From SIG710 sp045651985 (GTDB taxonomy: Bacteria > Bacillota > Clostridia > Oscillospirales > CAG-272): 35,968 nucleotides of DNA. The translations under genes were made by a program, and so were the position numbers. The DNA lies in the NCBI GenBank assembly GCA_045651985.1, contig JAZRTK010000049.1, positions 1-35,968 on the forward strand, read 5' to 3'. Positions 8,582-16,557 of the stretch are shown here, piece after piece. How positions within the stretch are numbered: the stretch's first letter is position 1; each line of letters begins with the position of its first letter. The notes beneath the pieces are model-generated. The model worked only from the letters and a program-made list of their open reading frames with translations, was not told where the DNA came from and did not search any database.

Positions 8582-9742
8582 TCAAAGTCCTACTTCATTT
8601 AAGAAATCATTCATTTCGTCAGCTTTGGAGCCTTCCATCTGACCGTTGACAGCGATCTCTCTCCTCGCCATTTTCGCAATGTCGGGACGGAACAGCATAA
8701 ACCACCGTCTCACTTGCATCACGGGCATAAGCCAGCGGTGCTTTTCAAGAACGGGATAATATCTGACCAAGCGCTCGTACGGAACAAACACTCTTGACAG
8801 CATATAGCCAATACGACCGCCTTTTTTCTTTTGCTGGAGTGCCACGCGGTTGTCAAAGGAGCCGAAAGCACCGCCGTGGAGCAGGAAATCCTGCATTTTG
8901 CATGACAGCTCACCGGCATCCTTGCCCTCCATCCACACAAGACTTAACTCCCTCACCGACTCGGCGAATTTAAGCAGTCCTCCCTGCAAAAGAAGCTTGT
9001 TGCGGCCGTCACGATCAGCCGTTTCCATGCGGTCAAGAATGTAGAGGTCTATAAAGGGTCGAATTCCGCAGCCGCCGTTCTCAAAGTGCTTTGCCATGTG
9101 GGCAACGTGGTAGAAATAGAAGAATGAGTCGCTCATTTCAAACCAATGTCTACTCTCGCCGCAAAGCGAAGTTTGCTCCCACACGGAACGCAGAATATCA
9201 ATGGCGTTATTGGCTCTTCCCTCCTCCACCAGATCAAAGTGAAGCTCAACGTGATTCTTCAGCGGACTGAAAAGCGAGATGTCGTGAGTTCCACGCTCGT
9301 GCTCCGTGTATTTAAGATTTTCGGTCAGACACAAGATCGCCCTCTCCACGTCCGCGCGGTGAACGAGAACGTCAATATCACAACTCGTTCTCATCCATGG
9401 CTCGGGATAATAAGCACGGAGCACCGAGCCTTTCAGCGGCATAAAGGGGATTTCAGCCGCCTCAAGAGCGGAGCAAAGCTTTGTATAATCGTGGTTCAAG
9501 CGCTCGTATCTGAATACAGCGCGCAAAATCTCCGCCTCCGCATCTTTGTCATGGTCGGACAGCAAACCGTTTTTCTGCAAGCCCAGCACCACCAGATGCG
9601 CCACATCGTGACGTTTTGAAAACTTGATCAGAACGGGCAAAAGCTCACTTGAATAAAGTGCCTTTTCCCTGTCGGTCAGCTCGGTACCGCGTACGGCAGA
9701 ACGGATCAGCGAAAAAAGTATTTCGGTCAAATTCCGCTCCAT
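8582..9742 (-). CDS. Nucleotidyltransferase-fold protein (NTP_transf_5-like)
   Basis: I start at the ATG at 9740-9742 (386 residues), which has GGAGG 5 bases upstream. A TTG at 9754 overlaps that site. The core reads PLKGSVLRAYYP then TSCDIDVLV. The GS at residues 105-106 and D122-x-D124 fit the G-S and D-x-D signature of the nucleotidyltransferase superfamily, and the spacing is that of the uncharacterised NTP_transf_5 family, often found near polysaccharide or peptide-modification genes. The C-terminal half is helical with no motif I recognise. The substrate is unknown. It has its own promoter at 9804-9832. Confidence 0.8.
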   Translation of the reverse strand: MERNLTEILFSLIRSAVRGTELTDREKALYSSELLPVLIKFSKRHDVAHLVVLGLQKNGLLSDHDKDAEAEILRAVFRYERLNHDYTKLCSALEAAEIPFMPLKGSVLRAYYPEPWMRTSCDIDVLVHRADVERAILCLTENLKYTEHERGTHDISLFSPLKNHVELHFDLVEEGRANNAIDILRSVWEQTSLCGESRHWFEMSDSFFYFYHVAHMAKHFENGGCGIRPFIDLYILDRMETADRDGRNKLLLQGGLLKFAESVRELSLVWMEGKDAGELSCKMQDFLLHGGAFGSFDNRVALQQKKKGGRIGYMLSRVFVPYERLVRYYPVLEKHRWLMPVMQVRRWFMLFRPDIAKMARREIAVNGQMEGSKADEMNDFLNEVGL

Positions 9743-9803
9743 GGCAACCTCCAAAAAAACGAATTAGATCTCCGAATGGCAAAGACAGCGCAGATCTTTT
9801 TTG

Positions 9804-9832
9804 ATTATAGCACAAAAAGCATACAAATGCAA
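9804..9832 (-). promoter_or_regulatory. Extended -10 promoter of the nucleotidyltransferase-like gene
   Basis: On the minus strand, TGC precedes TATAAT (9804-9809), with a weak -35 TTGCAT (9827-9832) 17 bases upstream. The remaining bases up to tdk (9833-9954) show no gene and no strong terminator that I can see. Confidence 0.75.
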
Positions 9833-9954
9833 CACCAATGTCAAAAATCGACCGACTGTTCACTTAGTACCCGCAAATACGTTTCCCCGGCATAAAAATA
9901 AGGAGATACGTTTCGACACAGACAAGCCGACGGCAAAAAGGTGGTTGCTCGTTT

Positions 9955-10524
9955 TTATTTTTCTATTGCTTTTTTCCAACAGCTGTGGCACATGGCGATA
10001 TACGAGTCGTTTCCGCCGATGAGTATCTGCCCGCCGTCGGTCAGCACCTTTCCCCGCCCGTCAATTCTGGCATTTACGATAGCTTTTTTGCCGCAGGCAC
10101 ATATGGTCTTTATCTCGGTTATGGAATCGGCGACCTCAAAGAGCCGACGGCTGCCGTCAAACAGATGCGTGAGAAAGTCGGTGCGAAGCCCAAAGCAAAG
10201 CACGGGTACGTCGTGCTCGTCAACTATTTTTCGAAGCTGGTCCACCTGTTCGGGGGTCAAAAATTGACACTCGTCAGCGATTATGGCGTCAATTTCGCTA
10301 CGGCCTTCAAATTCGGACAGCAGGTCGGTGTCGGGCAGAGCCACGAAAGCCTCCGCTTCAAGACCGATCCGGGAGTGGACCACCCCAACACCGTCGCGGT
10401 CGTCAAGAGAGGGCTTTATGAGCCACACACCCATTCCTCTCTCCTCGTAATTGAATTTCGTTATTAACGCGTTGGCGGTCTTGGACGACCCCATGGCGCC
10501 GTATTTGAAATAAAGCTTTGCCAT
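9955..10524 (-). CDS. tdk: Thymidine kinase (type II)
   Basis: It phosphorylates thymidine with ATP to dTMP in the salvage pathway. The 189 residues are normal for type II TK. The Walker A motif is GAMGSSKT (residues 9-16). The DE pair in IIADECQF holds the catalytic base E85. Four cysteines (CACGKK and CHSC) form the structural zinc site, and the lasso region GGNDSYIAMC binds thymidine. AAGGAG lies 6 bases before the ATG. It is divergent from dgt, with promoters 19 bases apart between their -35 boxes, which places thymidine salvage opposite dNTP breakdown. Confidence 0.95.
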   Translation of the reverse strand: MAKLYFKYGAMGSSKTANALITKFNYEERGMGVWLIKPSLDDRDGVGVVHSRIGLEAEAFVALPDTDLLSEFEGRSEIDAIIADECQFLTPEQVDQLRKIVDEHDVPVLCFGLRTDFLTHLFDGSRRLFEVADSITEIKTICACGKKAIVNARIDGRGKVLTDGGQILIGGNDSYIAMCHSCWKKAIEK

Positions 10525-10561
10525 TTTTTACTCCTTGTCCCGCTTGTGATCTTTCCTTTTC

Positions 10562-10590
10562 ATTATAGCACGCATTCCTTCCAATATCAA
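10562..10590 (-). promoter_or_regulatory. tdk promoter
   Basis: On the minus strand, TTGATA (10585-10590), a 17-base spacer, and TGC followed by TATAAT (10562-10567). It is a strong housekeeping-type promoter with an extended -10, 38 bases from the tdk ATG. Confidence 0.88.
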
Positions 10591-10609
10591 GCAAAAAAGC
10601 ATCAAGGTA

Positions 10610-10638
10610 TTGCAAAATGTTTTTTTTTGTAATATAAT
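10610..10638 (+). promoter_or_regulatory. Promoter of the dgt-DHH-DHH-surE operon
   Basis: TTGCAA (10610-10615, 4 of 6), a 17-base spacer and a perfect TATAAT (10633-10638). The spacer contains a run of T. It is divergent from the tdk promoter, with only 10591-10609 between the two -35 boxes, so one bound regulator could affect both. Confidence 0.8.
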
Positions 10639-10682
10639 ATAGATAATAATGACGAAAATCAACAAGGAGGTTCTAATCGGCT

Positions 10683-11885
10683 ATGCCCAAATACGAAAAG
10701 CTTTCCGAGGCGACGTCGCAAGCCATACAGCTCGCCCGCGAAACGGGTATATATACAAACGTTTCTTTTCCCGACGAAAAGGTCGTGCGCCGTCATAACC
10801 TGTCAAAGGACGCGGCTACCGTCTGGCGTCCCACCTTCGTACACGATATCGACAAGATAATCCACTGCCCATTTTATAACCGATATACAGATAAAACGCA
10901 GGTCTTCTCGCTCTATAAAAACGACGATATTACCCGCCGCAGTCTTCATGTTCAGCTGGTTTCCCGCATATCCCGTACCATCGGCGCGGCGCTTCACTTG
11001 AATCTTGACCTGATCGAAGCGATAGCTCTGGGTCATGACATGGGTCACCCGCCCTTTGCACACACGGGCGAGGCTTATCTGGACGAGCTTTATTTTGCAC
11101 ACACAGGACGCCGCTTTTTCCACAACGTCCATTCTGTCCGCGTGCTCGACAAAATTTATCCATATAATATCAGCCTGCAGACCCTGAACGGAATTCTCAC
11201 CCACAACGGCGAGCTGCTCTGCGAGGAATATCACCCATATCCCGTGGAGAGCTTCGAGGAATTTGACAAGATTATCGAAAAGTGCTACGAAAGCAAGGAA
11301 TTTACCGACAAGCTCATGTCCTCTACCCTTGAGGGCATTGTGGTGCGCCTGTCCGACGTAATCGCGTATCTTGGCAAGGACCGCCAGGACGCAATGCGCG
11401 CGAAAATAGCGGACGAAAATATGTTCGTAAACGAGGATATCGGCTCGATCAACGCCGAGATCATCAATAATCTGGTGGTGAACGTCATCGAAAACAGCTA
11501 CGGCAAGCCTTATATCAAGCTTGACGCAAAGCATTATAAAGCTCTGCAAAAATCAAAGCAGGACAACTACAAGCTCATATATGACCACGCCGCCTCCAGC
11601 GCAAAGCTTGGTACCACGGTGCGACCCATGATGGCTCAGATATACGGTCAGCTTCTTGACGATCTGAAAGCAAATAATCGCCGATCGCCTGTTTTCTCGC
11701 ACCATATTGACTTGGTCAATGCTTCCCATTACAGGCGCGAGATCCCCTACGAGAGCACCGAGCCAAATCAGATCGTAGTGGACTATATCGCCTCCATGAC
11801 CGACACATATTTCGTGGAGCTTTACAGCCATTTGTTCCCCGAAAGCGACCTTCGGGTAGAATACAAGGGCTATTTTGATAACTGA
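10683..11885 (+). CDS. dgt: dGTP triphosphohydrolase-like HD protein
   Basis: Family members hydrolyse dNTPs to deoxynucleosides and tripolyphosphate. The metal-binding HD set is intact: H89 (RRSLHVQLVSRI), H118-D119 (LGHDMGHPPFAHTGE) and D225 (RLSDVIAYLGKD). The 400 residues are within the family range. The ribosome site AAGGAGG is 12 bases before the ATG, slightly long. It is first in a tightly packed four-gene operon. Together with the two DHH enzymes and SurE it suggests nucleotide turnover. Which dNTP is preferred cannot be read from sequence. Confidence 0.9.
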   Translation: MPKYEKLSEATSQAIQLARETGIYTNVSFPDEKVVRRHNLSKDAATVWRPTFVHDIDKIIHCPFYNRYTDKTQVFSLYKNDDITRRSLHVQLVSRISRTIGAALHLNLDLIEAIALGHDMGHPPFAHTGEAYLDELYFAHTGRRFFHNVHSVRVLDKIYPYNISLQTLNGILTHNGELLCEEYHPYPVESFEEFDKIIEKCYESKEFTDKLMSSTLEGIVVRLSDVIAYLGKDRQDAMRAKIADENMFVNEDIGSINAEIINNLVVNVIENSYGKPYIKLDAKHYKALQKSKQDNYKLIYDHAASSAKLGTTVRPMMAQIYGQLLDDLKANNRRSPVFSHHIDLVNASHYRREIPYESTEPNQIVVDYIASMTDTYFVELYSHLFPESDLRVEYKGYFDN

Positions 11886-11899
11886 GGAGACCTCAAGCC

Positions 11900-12841
11900 A
11901 TGTTTGAAAGCATCATTTTTCTCATTGAGCAATACGATAAGATAATTATTCACCGCCACTCAAAGCCCGACGGCGATGCCATGGGAAGCCAGATAGGATT
12001 AAAAAAACTTATTGAGGCAAATTATCCGAACAAGAGAGTACTTTGCGTAGGTGACAGTGCGGGCAGATACTCATTCGTTCAAAAGGATGTGCCCGACACA
12101 GTGACGAACGAGGATTACAAGGGAGCACTTGCGATTATCCTCGATACGTCCGCACGCGCCCTTATCAGCGACGAAAGATACACTCTTGCCGACACCACAG
12201 CCCGCATCGATCACCACATTTTCTGCGAAAAGATAGCAGAGTGCGAGGTGACCGACACGTCGTATGAGAGCTGTTGCTCCCTTATCACAGCTCTCGCCAT
12301 TGAGGCAGGCTGGTCAGTGACGTGTGATGCCGCCACGGCGCTTTACACGGGCATGGTCACCGATTCGGGACGCTTCCGCTACGATTCAACTACTCCCGAT
12401 ACTCTCCGCCGTGCGGCGTTCCTGCTTGAAGCGGGCATTGATACCCGAGACATATACCGCAACCTTTACGCAGACGACTTTTCCTATATCCGCCTGCGTG
12501 CAAGCTTCGTGCTCAAGGTGAGATTCACGCAGAACAACGTGGCGTATATCTACACTACGGCCGAGGAAGCAAAGGAATGCGGCGTTGACACCTTCACTAT
12601 CTCCCGCGGAATGGTAGGAGTTATGGGCGAGATACGAGGAGTTGACATTTGGGTCAACTTTACCGAGAGCGAGCAGGGCGTTTTGTGCGAAATACGCTCA
12701 GACCGTTACAACATCAATCCTATCGCGGTCAAATACGGCGGCGGCGGTCACGAAAAAGCAAGCGGTGCAACCGTGGCAGACCGCGAAAGTGCCATGCTCA
12801 TGCTGGCAGACCTTGATAAAATTGCGGAGGTAAGCAAATGA
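11900..12841 (+). CDS. DHH/DHHA1 phosphoesterase (NrnA-like), copy 1
   Basis: NrnA-type enzymes degrade short oligoribonucleotides or pAp, and relatives cleave linear cyclic-dinucleotide products. All family motifs are visible: HRHSKPDGDAMGS (residues 18-30), D82 (ILDTS), DHH at 104-106 (RIDHHIF), GMVTDSGRF, and the DHHA1 motif YGGGGHEKASGA near the C-terminus. The length of 313 is typical. It begins 14 bases after dgt, and its TGA overlaps the ATG of the next gene (ATGA), so the two DHH proteins are translationally coupled. No membrane or signal domain is present, so it is cytoplasmic. The exact substrate is unresolved. Confidence 0.92.
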   Translation: MFESIIFLIEQYDKIIIHRHSKPDGDAMGSQIGLKKLIEANYPNKRVLCVGDSAGRYSFVQKDVPDTVTNEDYKGALAIILDTSARALISDERYTLADTTARIDHHIFCEKIAECEVTDTSYESCCSLITALAIEAGWSVTCDAATALYTGMVTDSGRFRYDSTTPDTLRRAAFLLEAGIDTRDIYRNLYADDFSYIRLRASFVLKVRFTQNNVAYIYTTAEEAKECGVDTFTISRGMVGVMGEIRGVDIWVNFTESEQGVLCEIRSDRYNINPIAVKYGGGGHEKASGATVADRESAMLMLADLDKIAEVSK

Positions 12842-13815
12842 ATATGGAACAGATGAAAGCCGTGCTTGACAAGATTAAGCAGTATGATAAAATAGTGATC
12901 TTCCGCCACAAGCGTCCCGACGGCGACGCGGTAGGCTCCACCATGGGCTTGCGCGACGTGCTTCGCGCCACCTATCCCGAAAAGGATATTCGGTTGATAA
13001 ATAGCGATTACGCAGACTACGTTGCATTCCTGGGCGACGAGGACGGTCCCTGTCCCGACGACTTCCTTTCGGACGCTCTGGGTATTGTTATCGACACCGC
13101 AACTTCCGAGCGCATATCAAATCCTCAGTACGCTCTCTGCCGTGAGCTCATAAAGATCGACCACCACATTCCGATACAGCCTTACGGTGACGTTATGTGG
13201 GTGGAGGAGCACCGTTCATCTGCATGTGAGATGATAGCCGCATTCTGCGAAGCGTTTAAAGATGAGCTTGTCCTCACTCAAAAGGCGGCAAGCGTAATAT
13301 ACACGGGAATGGTCACCGATTCGGGACGATTCAGATTCCGCTCTGTATCGGGCGACACCATGAGATTAGCAGGTATGCTCCTTGACACGGGCATCGACAC
13401 CGACACTCTTTACGCAAACCTGTATATGAAGGATCTTTGCGAATTCAGGTTCCAATCCTACGTTTACAAGAAGATGAAGATAACGAAAAACGGAGTGGCG
13501 TATCTGTTCGTTGACCGCGCAATGCAGAAAAAATTCAAGCTTACCACCGAGCAGGCAAGCGCCGCCGTGTCTTACATGGATTCCATAAAAGGAAGCCTTG
13601 TCTGGCTTGCGTTCATTGAGACAGACACGGAGATCCGAGTAAGACTTCGTTCAAGATTCGTAACGATAAACCAACTTGCCGAAAAGTACAACGGCGGCGG
13701 TCACGCCTGCGCTTGCGGCGCGACGGTACACAGCAAAAAAGAACTTCAAAATCTCGTCGCCGATGCTGACGCGCTTCTTGGCGAATATAAAGCGTCAAAC
13801 GAGGGCTGGCTGTAA
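12838..13815 (+). CDS. DHH/DHHA1 phosphoesterase (NrnA-like), copy 2
   Basis: A second complete family member directly after the first. Motifs: FRHKRPDGDAVGS (about residues 23-34), D86 (VIDTA), DHH at 108-110 (KIDHHIP), GMVTDSGRF, and the DHHA1 motif YNGGGHACACGA. The catalytic residues match copy 1, but the rest has diverged, and the lid residues differ (HACACGA here, HEKASGA in copy 1). This suggests an old duplication with possible substrate division. The start overlaps the previous stop by 4 bases, and the stop TAA shares one base with the surE ATG. An in-frame ATG two codons in is also possible. Confidence 0.92.
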   Translation: MNMEQMKAVLDKIKQYDKIVIFRHKRPDGDAVGSTMGLRDVLRATYPEKDIRLINSDYADYVAFLGDEDGPCPDDFLSDALGIVIDTATSERISNPQYALCRELIKIDHHIPIQPYGDVMWVEEHRSSACEMIAAFCEAFKDELVLTQKAASVIYTGMVTDSGRFRFRSVSGDTMRLAGMLLDTGIDTDTLYANLYMKDLCEFRFQSYVYKKMKITKNGVAYLFVDRAMQKKFKLTTEQASAAVSYMDSIKGSLVWLAFIETDTEIRVRLRSRFVTINQLAEKYNGGGHACACGATVHSKKELQNLVADADALLGEYKASNEGWL

Positions 13816-14534
13816 TGAAGATACTAATAGTAAACGACGACGGCATCAACTCCCCTGCCCTTTTAACTCTTGCAAAATGGTCAAAGAAGTTGGGTGAGGT
13901 CACGGTTGCCGCGCCGCTTTTTGAGCAGAGCGGAAAAAGTCAGGCTATTGAATTCCGCGAGCCCTTTGAGATAAAGTCCGTTGACCTTATCGAGGGTTGC
14001 GAGGCGTATTCGGTCAACTCCACCCCCGCCGACTGCGTAAGATACGCCGTGACCGGTCTTGACCGTCAATATGACATCGTATTTTCGGGAGTCAACCGAG
14101 GCTACAATTTGGGCGAGGACATCTCCTATTCGGGAACGGTTGGAGCTATCCTTGAAGCAGGTCGATTAGGGCTGAAGGCTATTGCCTTTTCCGCGGAGAT
14201 CGACTGCTCCGAAATTGCTTTTTCGGAGCTTGATTCTGTTCTTGATTTCATTGAAAAGAACAATATATTTGATCAAGCAAAGCTCCTAAACGTCAATTTT
14301 CCACCTCAAAGAAGCCGCGGCATCGCTATAACAAAGCAAGGAAGTATGTATTACAGCGACGGTTTCGTCCATAAAGGAAATAATATGTATTTGCAGATCG
14401 GCGAGCCCCTTCCCCATGATAAAGACGATATTTCCACCGACATCGGAGCAATTGAAAACGGATATATTTCAATAACCCCTGTAACCGCGATCAAAACAGA
14501 CCTCGCCGCCTACGAAAAGCTCAAAGGAATATGA
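13815..14534 (+). CDS. surE: 5'-nucleotidase SurE
   Basis: SurE is a metal-dependent nucleoside monophosphatase with some exopolyphosphatase activity. Metal and active-site residues are visible: D8-D9 (ILIVNDDGI), S39 (PLFEQSGKSQAI) and N94 (FSGVNRGYNLGEDISYSGTVGAI). The end has the usual LLNVNFPP. The length of 239 is typical. It is the last gene of the dgt-DHH-DHH-surE operon, and its ATG overlaps the previous TAA by one base. It would take the mononucleotides made by the upstream enzymes to nucleosides. This pathway logic is inferred from gene order. Confidence 0.95.
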   Translation: MKILIVNDDGINSPALLTLAKWSKKLGEVTVAAPLFEQSGKSQAIEFREPFEIKSVDLIEGCEAYSVNSTPADCVRYAVTGLDRQYDIVFSGVNRGYNLGEDISYSGTVGAILEAGRLGLKAIAFSAEIDCSEIAFSELDSVLDFIEKNNIFDQAKLLNVNFPPQRSRGIAITKQGSMYYSDGFVHKGNNMYLQIGEPLPHDKDDISTDIGAIENGYISITPVTAIKTDLAAYEKLKGI

Positions 14535-14567
14535 AAAAGCACCCCGCAAAAGCGGGGTGCAATTTTT
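14535..14567. terminator. Bidirectional terminator between surE and the lipoprotein gene
   Basis: GCACCCCGC (14539-14547), loop AAAA, GCGGGGTGC (14552-14560), followed by TTTTT on the right and mirrored by AAAAA on the left. It serves both converging operons. Confidence 0.95.
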
Positions 14568-14576
14568 ATTGGCAAA

Positions 14577-16523
14577 TTACTTAGCTGTAAAAGCGATAAG
14601 AGTAGCGTTCTTGATCTGAGCGGTGCCCTTGTAGTTGCCTGCAACACCGAATACTGTGATAGTATCGCCGACTGCGGGCTTTGTAGCCATGCCGTCGTAT
14701 CTTACACCGGTCTGATCATAGAGACCGTAGAGGAGAATGGAGTTGCCCTCTGCGTCCTTAATAACTACGTTACCGTACTTATCGTTCTGAACCTCGGTTA
14801 TCTCACCGGAGATCATGTAGTTGATCTCGGAGTAAACGTTGGACTCGGCAGCGGAAGCAACGTCAACAACCGCCTTGATAGCGGAAGGAGCTACGAAGTA
14901 TGTAATGTCAGCGTTCTTCATCTGAGCTGTTCCCTTGTACTGACCAACAACACCAACAACTACAACGTAGTCGCCAACAACGGGCTTTGTTCCCTCAGCC
15001 TCGCCGTACTTTTTGCCGCCGATGAACGTACCGTAAACGAGAATGGACTCGCCGCTCTCGTCCTTGATTACGATGTTACCGTACTGATCGTTCTGGATCT
15101 CTGTGATGATACCGCCTGCGATATACTTTTCAGCAGTGTAAGACTCCTGAGCCGCACCGAGTGTGAGCAGATCCTTGATAGATGTGATGGACTTGGAGAG
15201 CTTGATCTCGAAGGTCTTTGTCTCCTTTGCGTCACCGCAAGTAACGGTAGCAGTAACCTTAACTGTTACTTCCTTGTCGGGGACCTTAATGGTGAGCTTG
15301 CCGTCGGCGATAGCCGCTCCGCCGGTTGTGTCATCGGTTGCCCAAGCGATAGTAACGTCCTCGTAGTACTTGCCCTTTGCAGCAAGCTCAACTACAGCGT
15401 CAGAGGAGAAGGAAGCGTCGATCTTGAGCTCGTCCAGCTCTGCTTTAACCTTGTCTGCGTTGGACAGCTTAACCTCCTCATAATTTGTGAAGGGAGTCGT
15501 GCTCATAGGAATGAGGTAAGGAGCGCCATTGTAGAGAACAAGAATACCTGTAACGTCTGCCTTGTTGCCAAAGTGTGCGGCGTGGTCTGCGTCGATGGCA
15601 GCCTTGTCGTCAGCCTTGATAGTTGTGGGGAAGTCTGTTACGTATGTTCTGACGTAGCCCTGCTGCTCGCCGATAGCGAAGTACAGATACTGGGAAGTGT
15701 CCTTCTCAAGATCCTGAGCGCCAACGGAAACACCCTTGATAACTACGGGAAGACCAACGTATACGCCAAGGTTTTCGCCTGCAGAGAACTTCTCTGTGAT
15801 GTCAACGGGTTCAACAGTCTTGATTGTGCTGTCAACGATAGCGACCTGACCGCCCTTGATCTCCTGCATACCGGAGTAGGGAGCCATGGGACCTGTAACC
15901 TTAACGGTCATACCAACCTCGATACCAAGATCAGCAACAGGGTCCTGGGTGATGCTGTAGCAGTAGTAACCGCCCGTAGCGGAAGCGTCTGCCAGGAAGA
16001 GGTGGTTGTACTTGTTGCCTGCAGCCTTGGAGTTGATAGCAACAACGATACCCTCAACTGTGAGGATTTCGTCCTGCTGAGCAGCCATGTATTCATCGTG
16101 GGAGTTTACAGCGTAAGCGGGAACGCTGAGCTTAAAGCCAACTGTTGTGGAAGTGCCGTCGCCTGCCTTGATTGTAGCTGTGAGCTTGTACTGAACTTCC
16201 TCGGGAGACTTTTCGTCAACACCGATGGTAACAACACCGTTTGATGCTTCGCTAACGGTAACCTTATCGGAATCAACCGACCAGTCGATCTGATAAGTAA
16301 CGCCGCCGATGATCACCTGAGCAACAACGTCGAAGTCAACGGCAGTAACCGAGAGGTCTTCCTTGTAAAGGCCTTCCAGGTAAGCAGCGGCACCTTCAAG
16401 GTCGTACTCAACGGCTGTTGTGTCCTTAGGGTCGTCCTTTTTGTCTGTGTCCTTGTCGCCGCAAGCTGCGAATGCGAAGCATACGAGCAGAGCCACAAGC
16501 ATGAGTGCAATAATCTTTTTCAT
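14577..16523 (-). CDS. Secreted lipoprotein with repeated Ig-like and OB-fold-like domains
   Basis: A signal peptide ends at a lipobox with C21 (FAFAACG). Residues about 40-140 and 350-445 look like two atypical bacterial Ig-like domains. Residues about 145-345 and the tandem pair at about 455-550 and 560-648 resemble OB-fold modules. The tandem pair shares ITE(I/V)QND(Q/K)YGN(I/V)VIKD and YKGTAQ(M/I)KNA, an internal duplication. There is no catalytic motif. AAAGGA lies upstream of the ATG. It is last in the ABC transporter operon and follows the thermonuclease lipoprotein. The OB modules suggest binding of nucleic acid or sugar outside the cell, but the ligand is unknown. Domain calls are by eye. 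Confidence 0.8.
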   Translation of the reverse strand: MKKIIALMLVALLVCFAFAACGDKDTDKKDDPKDTTAVEYDLEGAAAYLEGLYKEDLSVTAVDFDVVAQVIIGGVTYQIDWSVDSDKVTVSEASNGVVTIGVDEKSPEEVQYKLTATIKAGDGTSTTVGFKLSVPAYAVNSHDEYMAAQQDEILTVEGIVVAINSKAAGNKYNHLFLADASATGGYYCYSITQDPVADLGIEVGMTVKVTGPMAPYSGMQEIKGGQVAIVDSTIKTVEPVDITEKFSAGENLGVYVGLPVVIKGVSVGAQDLEKDTSQYLYFAIGEQQGYVRTYVTDFPTTIKADDKAAIDADHAAHFGNKADVTGILVLYNGAPYLIPMSTTPFTNYEEVKLSNADKVKAELDELKIDASFSSDAVVELAAKGKYYEDVTIAWATDDTTGGAAIADGKLTIKVPDKEVTVKVTATVTCGDAKETKTFEIKLSKSITSIKDLLTLGAAQESYTAEKYIAGGIITEIQNDQYGNIVIKDESGESILVYGTFIGGKKYGEAEGTKPVVGDYVVVVGVVGQYKGTAQMKNADITYFVAPSAIKAVVDVASAAESNVYSEINYMISGEITEVQNDKYGNVVIKDAEGNSILLYGLYDQTGVRYDGMATKPAVGDTITVFGVAGNYKGTAQIKNATLIAFTAK

Positions 16524-16557
16524 AACTTTTTTCCTTTCAAAAATTCTGTTTTATTTA

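Noticed and set aside
15573..16244. Plus-strand frame opposite the OB lipoprotein
   Set aside because: Shadow frame; the minus strand has the signal peptide, lipobox and domain repeats.
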